Of a DNA stretch of 64,000 nucleotides, positions 10,757-22,085 are shown one piece after another (positions within the stretch are counted from its first letter, which is position 1; the number at the start of each line of letters is the position of its first letter). A program made the translations under genes and the position numbers. Source of the DNA: Pieris napi (Eukaryota; Arthropoda; Insecta; Lepidoptera; Pieridae); contig NC_062237.1 of NCBI RefSeq assembly GCF_905475465.1, positions 8,914,501 through 8,978,500 of the forward strand, in the 5' to 3' direction. The notes under the pieces were generated by a model. It ran no database searches and was not told where the DNA came from. It saw only the letters and a program-made list of their open reading frames with translations.

Positions 10757-12413
10757 TCGGAAAATTCATATCAAGAAGATCCTTTGAATTATTTAATTCA
10801 TACCCATCATTTAATGTATAATCCATCTTACGGAACAATCTAATATTCATACGAGTATACTCTTAAACATTTCTGGTACCTATAGATAACTTAGGTAAAT
10901 AATGTTGATATGTATATGGTTTATTAATTGACATTACGTTTTTACTAGTTTTCATCTATTTAAACTGAATTTATATCTGATCTATAGTAATAGGTGCATC
11001 TGATAGAGGCCGGTAAATATTAAAACATCGTTTCATCATGGAAATTGGTTGGATGAATATCGTTGAGGGATGCAATCTGAATAATGAATAACGAGTGATC
11101 GGTCTATTTGCTTATTCTCTACTTTTTTATTAGTTATTACTTGACAACTTAAATAGTGTACAATAAAATATACTTCTATTCGTTTTAATAATTTTCGTTA
11201 GTATTTGCAGATTTTAATATTGTTTATTTTTATTTGCAAAGTAACTGGCGGTACATTTAGATTGATTAATTATAAAACAACTGCAATAGGCATGCAAATA
11301 GCATAATAAGTTATTTATAATTTTTGTCAAAACTTATGGTCTAAATACTCTTCTACGTTATAAAGGCATCTTGCCTTTAAAAAAATAATCACCTTCCTCT
11401 TGAAAGCAATTCAAAATAGTGATCTATAACTTCTGGGAATATGATTAAATAGTTTGATCGCCATAGCGTAACCTTTTTATAAATACATCGTGGTGCAACA
11501 AGCAAGGTGCACAGCTGTGTTGGATCCCTCGGGTTTAATAAGTTAACATAAGGTTTAACCTTAATAAGATAACCTTCTTGTATCTGGGAATGACATCAGA
11601 ACATATTAACAATAGTTAAACTTAAGTCATACAAAATTGTCTGAGGACGAAGAATTTTTGTGACATTTCAAGAAGGTGAATACCAATAGGTATTGGAGTT
11701 TGGTGGACAAAAGGCTCGCCATATACAAAGGGATATAAATAACCACTCATGGACACTCACAATGTCTTATGGTACAATACTCCGAGCCGGCTTCAAATAC
11801 AGATGTTTTACTTTATAATATATCTAAATCTCGGCATGAAAATAGGTATTTTTCTTATATATGTTTTTGACATATATAATTTAAAAAAAACAGTATTCCA
11901 GTATAACAGAATCTGTCACAATCATGAACGTTAATTAAGCTATACTTTTACAAAGTAATTTCAAATTTGTTACTAGATTTTGTAAGTAGAAAGCTTGAAA
12001 TACGAGGTGTAAATAACAAAGAAATGTAATTAAACCATATTTTAAGCTGGCAATATGAATCAAACACAATGACCGTGTTTTGTCTTTAACCAACCATATT
12101 TTTTAAAGCTCAGTTTTAAAAATATTAATATTTCTATTGGAATATTAACAGTAGTATAGTAAATATTTGCAGTAATTAAAAAACTACCAGTGTTTTGTTA
12201 AAAAAATATTGTTTTTTATTGTTTGTTATTGTTTTAAGAAAACAATTTAATTTTATTAGTTTCCATATTGTCTTTTGATATTGACATTTACCATTTCGGG
12301 ATGTTCGCTAATAACTTATTCTAATAATGTGTCATAAGACGTAGAAATTAGTAGCTCATATGTGATCACAGCGACCGCCGGCTTTATTCTCTTACCATTA
12401 AGTACATAATTTT

Positions 12414-12461
12414 AAAGACGCTTTCTATTATATGACGGAGTATATAAAAGAAAGCGTCTTT
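12414..12461. repeat. 13-bp inverted repeat with 22-base loop
   Basis: AAAGACGCTTTCT at 12414-12426 pairs exactly with 12449-12461 and is followed by a T run. It looks like a bacterial terminator, but in this eukaryotic context it is more likely a chance or transposon-derived hairpin. Confidence 0.6.
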
Positions 12462-13032
12462 TTTTCATTAAAAAGTTAATCATCAAGGTCCGAGAATACA
12501 TTAAAACCTAGTTTAGTATGTTAACACTGACTATAACATCCTTTTATAAAGAAGACAGTCATGTAGTCTAAGACTTCTTCTTTCTCTTTCTGACCCGTGC
12601 CTATGTCAAAATCCAATACATTTTGACGAATGGGAGCCATAGTTCACGCTAAATCTCATTTTTGAATACCAAAAACCGACGTAAAGGCTGACTCCGACCT
12701 GCCTATAAAAATCTTAAATACAGCCTAGATAAGATAGATCTGTAAAGAATTGTATAATCACTGGATTTTTATCTAAAATAGGTATCTAAAACCCATATAA
12801 AATTGGCCCATAGAAAATACACACATGTATATTAGTTTATTTTTCATAATAATTGCTTTTCCAATACCCGTCTAGAGGATTAAAAATAAATCGAATTTGG
12901 CAATAACATCGCACTATACGTAAATAATTTGCAAGTCGCATTCCGGATTTAGATTTCCAGTGAATCCTTCAGCAAACATAAATGGAATTGTCGTGTAGTT
13001 TCAGAGCCAGAAATAGGAGATAATATAAGTAC

Positions 13033-13163
13033 CTGCGAAGTACCTTGTATTTCGACTGGATTGTCTGTTACAATGCCGGAAATACGCCTGGCCGCAATCG
13101 TTGCGCAATGCGACATTGACGCATTTATTGTTTTTAATATTTGTAAGACATAGTTTCTTAAAC
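13033..13163 (-). other. exon-like island, unknown product
   Basis: On the - strand a 131-base open segment is flanked upstream by an acceptor (GTGTTTTTAG) and downstream by a donor (CAG then GTACTT). It is richer in GC and CpG than its surroundings. It would encode about 43 residues (including HCATIAARRISG), entering in phase 1 and leaving in phase 0. I recognise no domain and see no partner exons. It could be an internal exon of a gene with long introns or a coincidence. Confidence 0.2.
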
Positions 13164-14049
13164 CTAAAAACACAATTAGTGTTAGTATTTTAATATTAAT
13201 TTACTACTCTTAATGTAGATTATTACGTTATTTCCTAAATTAACAACTTCGTAACAAGTTAAGTAAACCAAATAAGTGAAAACACAAAGGCAGTTTACTG
13301 TGTGATGTCTGAAATAATTAGAAATACCATTTGACAAAATATGTACTGGCGTTCAATATCTCTCAAAATAGCTTTTGTGTACAAATCAGAAGTTCATAAT
13401 ATGAAAATAACATGGGCAAACAAAATAGTCGGCAATAGATTTATAAGGGTTTGTTGTTCTTAAACAATACACGATCACACAGTTTGGGACTAGACATTTA
13501 ATTAACTTATCATGACTTATACACATAGTATATTATACTTCTAGTATATATACACATGCTGTGGCTGGTTGCTTTTTAAATTCAATACAATATTGATAAC
13601 AATGATATATATTTTTTGGAATTTAAAGGCTTGATATCGTATGAATCAGCTACCCAATACAAATGTAAAATTCTATTGTTGTTTGAAATATTAATTAGTT
13701 AATAAACTGGCGAATCTAGTCGGATATTTACCTCTTGTCAATACAAATTGATGTGGTCATTCAAAATGTGGTTCAGAACACTGATGTAGAACTATTGTCA
13801 TATAAATCTATTATTACTATTCAATGTGCGTAGCTAATAATAATAATCACACCGAGACAAAAAATAATATCCTATGAATATAAAAATATACTTCCTAAGT
13901 TTATTTGTTAATTTAAAAGGACAATGAAATTATACAATGTGTGATCTGATTAAAATTTACATATTTTTAAGCTAGAAAAACAGTGCTGGCTTTGTCAACG
14001 TTTTTGTCAGCAGTAATGGAAGCTCAGAATAAAATGTATGCTAATCTGA

Positions 14050-14160
14050 CATTTGCATATGAGAAAAATCACTGGGCCATTAAAGAGTGTCCTGCCGGGG
14101 CGCAAAGGGTAAAGAGAATACAGACCATCCACGTACAACAAGGAAGACGGAAATGATATA
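14050..14160 (+). repeat. possible RTE-like LINE remnant
   Basis: With one stop tolerated, the translation reads as a decayed basic GRKGKR..RP..R..DDIE segment like the C-terminus of lepidopteran RTE-type reverse transcriptases. It is very short and decayed. Confidence 0.3.
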
Positions 14161-15049
14161 GAGGCTAAGGCATCATTACCCTATGGCTTTTGTTATGTAA
14201 ATGGACATGAATTATTTATGTATATTCAGGTGGCGCTTTATAACATAATTAGCTTTTTATTATTGGCTTCTTATACAATATTAAGAGCATCAAACGAACC
14301 TCAAGATAGTGCCAATAGAGAGACAAAGGACACAATTTTCATAAAATATAAATAATGTAAACCGTGTTAATAGGTCTATATTTACTTTTAAGAATACATT
14401 TAACGTACAAAGCAAAAATAACAGAATATTTTTGTGTTTTTTTTTAAATCAGTATCTTATAAACATAATATCACAGGCATCAATCAGTAATATGTCCAAT
14501 TTATGTATAATTTATATATTACTTGAAGACGCGGCGTCAAGAAATATTTTTAATTTTATACTTACAATTCTAAATTTAATAAACCTTAATTGTACGGTTG
14601 TAGATGTGTTCCGAGAACGCTGAGCAGGAAGAATGGTTTAAATGAAATTTTTGTTTAACTCGACAAAGAAAGGAATGAAACATTGTGGAGGACCTTTTCG
14701 CATTCATAACGCAGTGGTTTTTGCTCTAGGTCGTAAATAAGAGGACATACTGTGCACTCACAGGCTCCTCTCGTAGTTGCAATTTTTCCAAGCTTTTTTC
14801 TTCCTGTACGTTTTTTACGCGAATTTTTCAGTGACATGTAATTTGCCTGTTTTATTTGCTTGTACAATTACGAATACACATCTGCTAGTTGTCTCATATT
14901 TCTGTTGAGGTTTTTATGTTTTCGGTCAGAGTTATTTGGCTTGCCAAAGTTTCTTATGTTAGTAAAATACTTGCCTATATAATAATAAAATATAAAAAAT
15001 AAATTAATAAAAGCTTATTACTACATTATAGACAACACATAGGAAAGCA

Positions 15050-15207
15050 CCACCCGGGAAAAGAAGAGTGGGCAGAACAAAAAGAAGGTGGGCTGGTGAC
15101 ATAATAGATATAGCAAAAAAGACTGGCAGATAATTGGTAAAGATAGAGACATCTAGAAAGGGTTGGAGGGGGCTTTCACTCAAGAGGTCCATGTCCACAA
15201 GTGACTT
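15050..15207 (+). pseudogene. LINE reverse transcriptase C-terminal remnant
   Basis: Translation gives KRRVGRTKRRWAGDI, then after a frameshift DWQIIGKDRD, an in-frame TAG and GLEGAFTQEVHVHK before TGA. This is the pattern of the C-terminal end of lepidopteran RTE-like non-LTR retrotransposon polyproteins (R.GR...RW.DDI....W). It is non-functional: frameshifted, stopped and truncated. Confidence 0.65.
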
Positions 15208-16148
15208 AAATATTACTACTAACAGTTAGCTATAATGAAGTACCTACTAACAACATTTGAAATATAACTAAAGGATATGGAAATAAAAATATGGTTTTTA
15301 CTACATCAATTGTCTTTATTGAAGTCAACATACAATAAAATAATAGGCAATATTGAATTCAATGTAAAATCCATAACTCATAGAAAAATATTGACAAAAA
15401 ACTGTTAACTAGAAAATTTAAGTCAGGTCCGTGTATATTTTTGAAATAATTTCTCGATATAGTTCCAAGGAGTATGTTTAAAAATTCACTGTAAACTAAA
15501 GCTAGTTTAAACGTTATAATCAAGTACAAGTAATATTTAGTTACTTACTCCAGTTAAGTTTTCCTCGCGAAGTCGGAAGTATGTAATAACTGCAGTACTT
15601 GAGTTGTTTAAATATATTCCTACCCAACGGAATAACTAAGAATGGGACTTTAATCTTTTTATATGTTTTTATTGAGTTAAGTATTTTGAGGTAATCAGGT
15701 TCAATTAAAAAATTTGTTAAAATTTCAGCAAGCAATTCAACGTTCGATTAGGTTAGGTTAGTTTAATAATGAATACTATTTTTAATGTGATTACAAAATT
15801 TGAAGGGCATCTGAATTAAATTTACACGAATGATATTTCATAAGCAAATAAATAATTTCATATCACCACAGATATTATTTCTTATCAATAAATTCGTATT
15901 TTAAATAAATACATAGCTGTTATCTAGAATAAAAGCATTCTTGTTACCTGGAAAAATATGTATATATTATACAATATGTTCCACCTCTCCCTCCCACTGA
16001 GTTATTTAGAACGCCGCTTACTCGTTGTTTACGTCACTTATGATAACTGAAGATAGTCGCGAGCTGCGAATCAAAACAGTACGCCGCCTACTGTCACAAG
16101 GCCAACTAGAGGTTATTAACTCCGTGCTAGTATATCTCATAATAATAT

Positions 16149-16329
16149 TATAAATGTACTGCTAAAACAAGACTGATTTGTATAATCATGTTTTAATTTA
16201 TTCGTGAAGTGTTAGAATATTAACAACCAAGTGAATGTACCAGTAATAAGTACTTCGACGGGAACTCGTAAACAACTGATAACAACAAGGTATTATACAG
16301 CTTTTGATCTAAGAGAAACTTGCTTTATA
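16149..16329 (+). promoter_or_regulatory. 5' flank of glutaryl-CoA dehydrogenase with a minimal uORF
   Basis: TATAAAT at 16149-16155 is a possible but weak TATA box. An ATG at 16235 opens a 3-codon reading frame (ATG TAC CAG TAA), out of frame with the main start, 95 bases upstream of it. If it is inside the mRNA leader it could lower translation. Confidence 0.3.
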
Positions 16330-17601
16330 ATGGCTGTAACTTTTAATAAATTTACGAAATTGTGGACGTCTGCCTACAACAATAATATAAGGGCGCTATC
16401 GACGACATACTCTAACAAAGCTAAAGTAAGTTTCAATTGGGAGGATCCTTTGAACTTGGAAACTGAATTGCTTGACGATGAAAAGGCAGTTCGTGATTCT
16501 GTTAAAAGTTATTGTCATGAAAAACTGATGACCAGAATTATAGAGGCAAATAGAAAGGAAATTTTTGATAGAGAGATCTATAAAGAAATGGGGGAGCTAG
16601 GTATCCTTGGGTGTACTATCAAAGGCTATGAATGCGCAGGAGTCTCGAACGTTACATATGGATTAATTACAAAGGAATTAGATGGTGTTGACTCGTCATA
16701 TAGGTCGGCAATGAGTGTTCAAAGCAGCTTAGCCATGGGTGCTATTTACATGTATGGCTCAGAAGAACAAAAGCAAAAATATCTACCCAGAATGGCGAAA
16801 GGAGAGTTGGTCGGTTGCTTTGGGTTAACCGAACCGAATTTCGGGAGTGACGCTGGTGGTATGGTCACCAAGGCAAAGTACGACTCAAAAACAAAAACCT
16901 ATATCTTATCTGGATCAAAAACGTGGATAACTAACTCGCCGATCGCAGATATACTTATAATATGGGCTAAAAATGAAGAGGAAAAGGTAAGAGGTTTTAT
17001 AGTTGAGAGAGCCCAAGTAAAAAAAGGTTTAGATACACCAAAAATCAACGGTAAATTCTCCCTGCGAGCCTCAGCTACGGGCATGATATTGCTCGACGAA
17101 GTGGCTATCCCGGAGGAGAATTTATTGCCAAACGTCGTAGGAATTAGAGGGCCTTTTGGATGTCTCAATAATGCTCGGTATGGGATCGCTTGGGGCGTAC
17201 TCGGTGCCGCCGAAACGTGTTTGCGGATCGCTAGGCAGTACACATTAGATAGGAAACAATTTGGAAGACCGCTCGCTTCGAATCAGCTGATACAGAAAAA
17301 AATGGCTGATATGTTGACAGAGATAAGCCTCGGTTTGCAGGCGTGCTTACACGTGGGACGTTTGAAAGATAAAAATTTGGCAGCTCATGAGATGGTGTCG
17401 CTATTGAAGCGTAATAATTGTGGCAAGGCGTTAGAAATTGCGAGAATCGCGAGAGACATGCTCGGAGGGAACGGTGTGTCGGATGAATATCATATTATTC
17501 GACATGTCATGAACCTCGAGGCAGTCAACACTTACGAAGGAACACATGATATTCACGCATTAATTTTGGGTAGGGCCATTACTGGGATAGCTTCTTTTTA
17601 A
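16330..17601 (+). CDS. Gcdh: glutaryl-CoA dehydrogenase, mitochondrial (423 aa, intronless)
   Basis: Acyl-CoA dehydrogenase family flavoenzyme that oxidises and decarboxylates glutaryl-CoA to crotonyl-CoA in lysine and tryptophan breakdown in the mitochondrial matrix. The first in-frame ATG of the conserved protein is at 16330; the frame is open further upstream, but only through a GTG. Residues 1 to about 35 are basic and hydroxylated, fitting a mitochondrial presequence. Then come the N-terminal helical domain (about 40-160), the flavin-binding strand domain with CFGLTEPN (163-170) and KTWITNSP (197-204), and the C-terminal helical domain. The catalytic Glu403 lies in TYEGTHD, and the substrate-loop Arg125 in SYRSAMSVQ. 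Length matches the family (about 420-440). The whole coding region is one exon. Phe171 sits where many relatives have Ser or His. Poly(A) signal AATAAA at 17693-17698. Identity is secure. Confidence 0.97.
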   Translation: MAVTFNKFTKLWTSAYNNNIRALSTTYSNKAKVSFNWEDPLNLETELLDDEKAVRDSVKSYCHEKLMTRIIEANRKEIFDREIYKEMGELGILGCTIKGYECAGVSNVTYGLITKELDGVDSSYRSAMSVQSSLAMGAIYMYGSEEQKQKYLPRMAKGELVGCFGLTEPNFGSDAGGMVTKAKYDSKTKTYILSGSKTWITNSPIADILIIWAKNEEEKVRGFIVERAQVKKGLDTPKINGKFSLRASATGMILLDEVAIPEENLLPNVVGIRGPFGCLNNARYGIAWGVLGAAETCLRIARQYTLDRKQFGRPLASNQLIQKKMADMLTEISLGLQACLHVGRLKDKNLAAHEMVSLLKRNNCGKALEIARIARDMLGGNGVSDEYHIIRHVMNLEAVNTYEGTHDIHALILGRAITGIASF

Positions 17602-17692
17602 ATATAGTAACATTTTATAAGGTTATTTTTTTATGTCGCTTTTTGCATTTTAATTTGATATAAATGTTATGTTGTTTTTATTATAAAAGTTA

Positions 17693-17698
17693 AATAAA
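17693..17698 (+). terminator. poly(A) signal of glutaryl-CoA dehydrogenase
   Basis: AATAAA about 90 bases after the TAA stop, followed by a GT- and T-rich stretch. Confidence 0.65.
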
Positions 17699-17763
17699 TG
17701 TTGTTTTTGATTTAATTGCTTTTTGACATGATCATTGACCTAATTGCTAAGCAATTGACAAAT

Positions 17764-17770
17764 AAAAAAA
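17764..17770 (-). terminator. RNA polymerase III terminator of tRNA-Ala
   Basis: Seven A on the + strand (seven T on the tRNA strand), 13 bases past the mature 3' end. Confidence 0.7.
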
Positions 17771-17783
17771 TATAGTAATTACT

Positions 17784-17856
17784 TGGAGGCGCCGGGTATC
17801 GATCCCGGTACCTCTCGCATGCTAAGCGAGCGCTCTACCATCTGAGCTACGCCCCC
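17784..17856 (-). tRNA. tRNA-Ala (AGC)
   Basis: The reverse strand folds as a 73-base cloverleaf. Acceptor arms GGGGGCG and CGCCTCC pair (one G-T-type wobble), with discriminator A. The anticodon stem CTCGC/GCGAG encloses the loop TTAGCAT, giving anticodon AGC. The T arm CCGGG/CCCGG encloses ATCGATA. Box A (TAGCTCAGATGG) and a B box variant (GGGATCGATACC) are present. No intron. It decodes GCU and, by wobble after inosine formation, other Ala codons. Confidence 0.95.
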
Positions 17857-17870
17857 GATATCTAGTATGT

Positions 17871-19958
17871 TTAAATTAACGATTTGATTCTACTATATAG
17901 TAGATGTTAATCAAATTTATTCTTTAATCATTCGTTATTTGCGAAATTATATTAAGAAAATAAACATGATATTAATATTTATCAAAATACGTAACAAGTT
18001 TGATTTTAAACAAAACTGCCTCTCATATAATTTGATTTTAATGAATATCTCAAGAGATTAAATAGAGAATAACTACGAAAAATATCATAATGCACCACGC
18101 GGGTATTTATTAAGTATGAGGCGGGTCTTTGTGCTATATAGGCTTTGTGCCTATTTTAGTATAGTAGTTTTATTCTAGGAGTACATTGTCTTCCCTTATA
18201 ATTATTTAATTAATGTACACAAAATTTTGTAAAACCTATTTTAAAACAGTAAGTGTGGAGTTTCTTGTCCATTCTTTTCCACACGAAACTACCTTTTGGA
18301 AGGGGCAACTAGAATCATATTTATATTTTATTTAACGTTCAAAAGTGCCATTTTAGGCGGTCTAATTGGAATAAATGATTTGACTTTAATTGACTTCTCG
18401 AATTAACGCGTCTTTAACTGCGTGTTACATCTACTGACTGCAAATATGCCTATGTATACGTAAGTAAGTTTTGTGATGTTTTTATTATATAACAGGGGGT
18501 AATCAGGTAGGAGGCTCATCTGATGTTAAGTGATACATATAGACACTCACAATGCCAGAGGGCTCGCAACTTGCCAGCCTTTTAAGAATTGGTACCCTCT
18601 ATTATTAAAAGATCCTAAGTCGAATTGGTTCGGAAATACTTCACTGGGCAGCTGGTTCCCCATAGTGGTGATGCGCGGCAAAAACTGAAACGCTCAGTTG
18701 TGGAACGACGGACGTCGGGGTGATCTGGGTATTTCGTATTCTGCCTCGACGTAATGAAACTCAGCTGCATTCGAAGCAGCTTAAATCGAACGACTCCTCT
18801 GAATCGGTATGTATGTCGGTATGTAGTAGTATATAAGTAAGTAGATAAACCACACACACGCTAAAACTCGTCTCGAAATAATAATTTAAAAATAATTACC
18901 AGTAAACAAAAACATTGTTATGCCTTAATTATTGGAATGTTTCAGTAATTAAAATAAGAATTCTTAATTCAATTAAGTATTTATATTTTATCTAGGCTGT
19001 TTTAAACAAAATCAACAAGCTCTTGTACTAGCAACTTACTAAAGCATTACATGAACTAAGTACCCGGCCTATCCCAGTTAAGTATTGTGGCCTGGATTTC
19101 TTTTAAACATTTTCTAGATTTAGTTGAATGCTGTAATCTAGTTCTTTGGATGTTATGGAAGAGAAAAAGATGTATTTTATTACTCGAATATTTTGTGAAC
19201 TTCACGTCATTTACTTTTAATGCTGATTTATATTTAGAAAAAAAAGAAAACCGTAAATATACCAAAATATTTATTTTAAAGAGGAAAAAGCAGTTCGAAG
19301 TTTGTTATACATTTTAGAAGTTTTACGCGCTGACTACGTCAACTGCTATTCGTTCCTTTTGGGTGCTTGGTGGGTGCCATTATATATATATATATATACA
19401 TGTACTCCTATTAATGTAGCTAATGTTTTACAGGAAAAGCCTTGGTTTTTATACCTTTGACATGAATATACTAGTACTACTGAATTTCTGTTTGTGTACA
19501 TATTCTGTAACTAAATAAATCCGCTATCACTACACCCCATTGCTAATGATAATGTATGGTGCACATACATCTGTGGGATTTATATTCTACACTATTCGCA
19601 TATTTACAGGTCTTTTTAATTTCAAGTAACAATCAAAAATCGTTAGTATAACTTCACATACACTACATCTATACTACATCACTTCACTATTTATTTGATA
19701 AATGTATCATGTTTAAATTCTGCCGATTAATAATATAAAAGTAGGTTACGTTTGCGTCGCATCTGTATTAAGATAAACTATTCCTAGTTAAATAATAATA
19801 TTCGTCGTTATAGTCAACAATTGTTTGATTGAATTATGACACGAAGTGTGATAATGTTTACATACAACAATAACAAAATTTAATATTGTGTTGTTACTTA
19901 GCTTACTTTTATTTAAATTAACACCATTTTCAGAGAAATACTACTAAAAATGAAATAG
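17871..19958. other. gene-free DNA downstream of tRNA-Ala
   Basis: AT-rich DNA containing one long family D repeat (18493-18815) and a TA microsatellite (about 19379-19398). The open frames at 18615-18857 (-) and 19056-19317 lie in repeat or AT-rich sequence and are not supported as genes. Confidence 0.5.
18493..18815 (+). repeat. dispersed repeat, longest copy in window (family D)
   Basis: Runs from AGGGGGTAATCAGGTAGGAG through CAATGCCAGAGGGCTCGC, AAGTCGAATTGGTTCGGAAA and AACGACGGACGTCG to TTCGTATTCTGCCTCGACG and an end with AACTCAGCTGCA. The same ordered blocks occur inverted at 28592-28893. It is a widespread lepidopteran-type repeat, probably retrotransposon-derived. Confidence 0.75.
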
Positions 19959-20107
19959 GCTTCACGGAGCGACCTCACTGCTCCGAGGATTTCTATTCGT
20001 TGGGAAGCCACAGCCACACATTCCAGAACTACGTGGGTGACTGATTCCTTAGCGCTGAAACAGCCTCCGCACAAGGATCTGTCTATCGCACCTAGGACAA
20101 AGAGGTG
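19959..20107 (-). pseudogene. Jockey-like LINE fragment, C-terminal zinc-knuckle region
   Basis: The - strand is open for about 50 codons and reads HLFVLGAIDRSLCGGCFSAK, then ESVTHVVLECVAVASQR. This is the C-x2-C...H...C pattern after the RNase H domain of Jockey/I-type non-LTR retrotransposons. It is truncated at both ends, and a SINE fragment abuts it. Confidence 0.7.
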
Positions 20108-20245
20108 TTTATTAAGGATTTCACCTCGTATTCAAGCGTGCATCTCTCAACCCTAAGGTTTTGAGTTCCAAGCCCGACTAGGCAAAACGTTTTTCCTTCT
20201 ATGCGCGCATTACATCATCGTTTCTTAGGCCCAAAATCTCGTGTT
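20108..20245 (+). repeat. tRNA-derived SINE fragment
   Basis: Contains TGCATCTCTCAACCCTAAGG, a decayed B box and TTCTATGCGCGCATTA, matching the head of the SINE at 38549-38833 with internal deletions. Confidence 0.6.
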
Positions 20246-22077
20246 CTCTTGTCTTTATTCAGTAAGTAGAAAGATAAATCTCTGAACCGATAATTATTTA
20301 TTTTCAAAACCATATAGGTATAAAATCACTGAATATATTAATAATTCGTACAACACAGATTCAAACACACATTACATAATTAACCTATTCAAACTTACGT
20401 TGCATATTCACTTTTCCATGCAATTAAAATTTAATTTTGTACCAATAATTCAGTGAACATAGACGGAATCTTAGCGCCTGATACTTTTTACATTATATTC
20501 GAATTTAATCATGTAAATATTTGTATGAAGCGATACGAGCCAATAAGTAAACAAATTCTTTTAATACTTTGGTATAGCAAAGTGAAATAGTTTGTTAGTA
20601 AATTGTATAGTTATTCGTAACTTGACGGATATTAAAGTTCATACATCAAAAGAGCCTTCAGACGCTGAAATAACTCCCATGAGGGAAATTTTTAATATGA
20701 GACGGAGTACTTACATAGATAGCTCTGGCCTTATTCCGGCGACGTAGAGAAATAGTCAAGTTAGAATGTCTGCAAGGTGACGAGTTATTTAAAGCTTTAA
20801 AATTGAGTGCCTTCATAAATAAAAACTGTATCAAATTGAATCGGGAAGTGCTTAAATGAAATGCATTACTATTATAAAAATTCTATTCTGTCTGTTCTAT
20901 AGCTGTCAATAGCTAAGTACTTTTTTTATTTATGTAAGGAAATATTTTTTAATAAGTTTTATTTTCTTTAGCTAACTTTTTTTTAAAAATTTATTAGTCG
21001 ATATTTTTGTCTTGTGTACTGTACTGACACTATTACAAACGTTTAAAGAACTTTATTTCTCACTACAAAAAATGTATTTTTATTTACATCTGAAACTTAA
21101 TACGTATACACGAACGAGATTTTGTATAGTCCAAAATCAGAAAAAAAACAACAATAATTACGAGTTTATAAAAGTAGTAAGTTTTTAGAAAATTTAATTA
21201 TTCAGTTTAGCTACCACATCAAGATATAACCACTGTGTCAGTTATAAAATGAGAGGTGGAAGGAATACTGAACCAGTGGGAAATAAGCTTTTTGAATCAC
21301 TTCTGAATCAAGTATTATAATTAAGATTTTCTTGAAACGATTTTCACACATATTGCCATTATGAAAAAAGTTTATTATCTGAACTTTTATATTTGTCTTC
21401 AAAAACACAAAAATTACCGTAAAGTAAATATGTTTTTGTCGTTTGTAATGGTTTTGTCGTGCCATTGTCTATGAAGTGATTTGGTACCCACGTACCTTAT
21501 TTGACAGAATTTCGGGCCACTTCCCCGAAGATCACATAAGAGCAAAATAACAGTAGATACAGGCATAAAATTTAGAAGAGGTTTTGGTTTAGATAACTCG
21601 TTTGAAATGAACAGAAAGATTCTACGAATATGTCTTTATGGCTTACTGATCTCACCCTATGATAAGTATACAATACTTAGTAAAAATTTAAATACAATTT
21701 GCAATAAAATCCGCTTTTAGGAAAAGCTAAACTATTAGAGCAGACATCGGTATTTTAAAGCGGCGGTGAAAAAGTGCAATTCCCCAAGCTCATTAGACAC
21801 GTTGATACCACCCGATACCGTCAAAATAAATGTCCGACACTAGTGTCGCTATTGGCAACTTTCCAATGCGATGTTTTCTCAAAGTTCCAGCAACTTGTAT
21901 TAGTTGCCCGCAACTTTCAGCCGATACTATCTGCTTAGTCGAATTTTTCATCGATGCAAAAAACTTTAACGAATTTTATTAGTCTGTGACGTGTCTGGGT
22001 TTCAAATTTGCTATCTGTAAGACATTCTGTGAACGAATGTTACTTCTAAACATAATATAACGTTCACTGCCTTATTG
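20246..22077. other. gene-free DNA
   Basis: AT-rich. A somewhat GC-richer, non-repetitive stretch at about 21700-21980 contains two GCAACTT words and GTGTCGC motifs. It has no ORF and could be regulatory. Nothing firm. Confidence 0.4.
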
Positions 22078-22085
22078 GTTTAGAC

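Larger units (their letters stand above)
9711..13032. other. intergenic DNA downstream of the UGT array
   Basis: About 3.3 kb of AT-rich DNA. Contents: a weak poly(A)-like ATTAAA (9839-9844), a repeat fragment (10541-10640), a perfect hairpin (10714-10756), a second hairpin (12414-12461) and possibly a decayed family D fragment at 11745-11800. The short open frames in it show no gene-like features. Confidence 0.5.
13164..16148. other. intergenic DNA upstream of glutaryl-CoA dehydrogenase
   Basis: AT-rich DNA with two small LINE remnants, at 14050-14160 and 15050-15207. Two open frames (14655-14867 and 15541-15735, both -) were judged not to be genes. Nothing else recognisable. Confidence 0.5.

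Noticed and set aside
12414..12461. Rho-independent terminator
   Set aside because: The form fits, but the window is clearly eukaryotic, so this mechanism does not apply.
14655..14867. Basic, Cys-containing - strand ORF (about 60 codons from its ATG)
   Set aside because: No recognised domain, no promoter or splice support; composition is compatible with chance. Retained only as a weak possibility.
15541..15735. - strand ORF that runs to a GTAAGT donor
   Set aside because: It has no ATG and no acceptor upstream before a stop, so no complete exon can be drawn.
16899..17243. 114-codon - strand ORF
   Set aside because: Antisense shadow of Gcdh, whose + frame is clearly conserved.
18615..18857. 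80-codon - strand ORF
   Set aside because: Lies inside the family D repeat copy.
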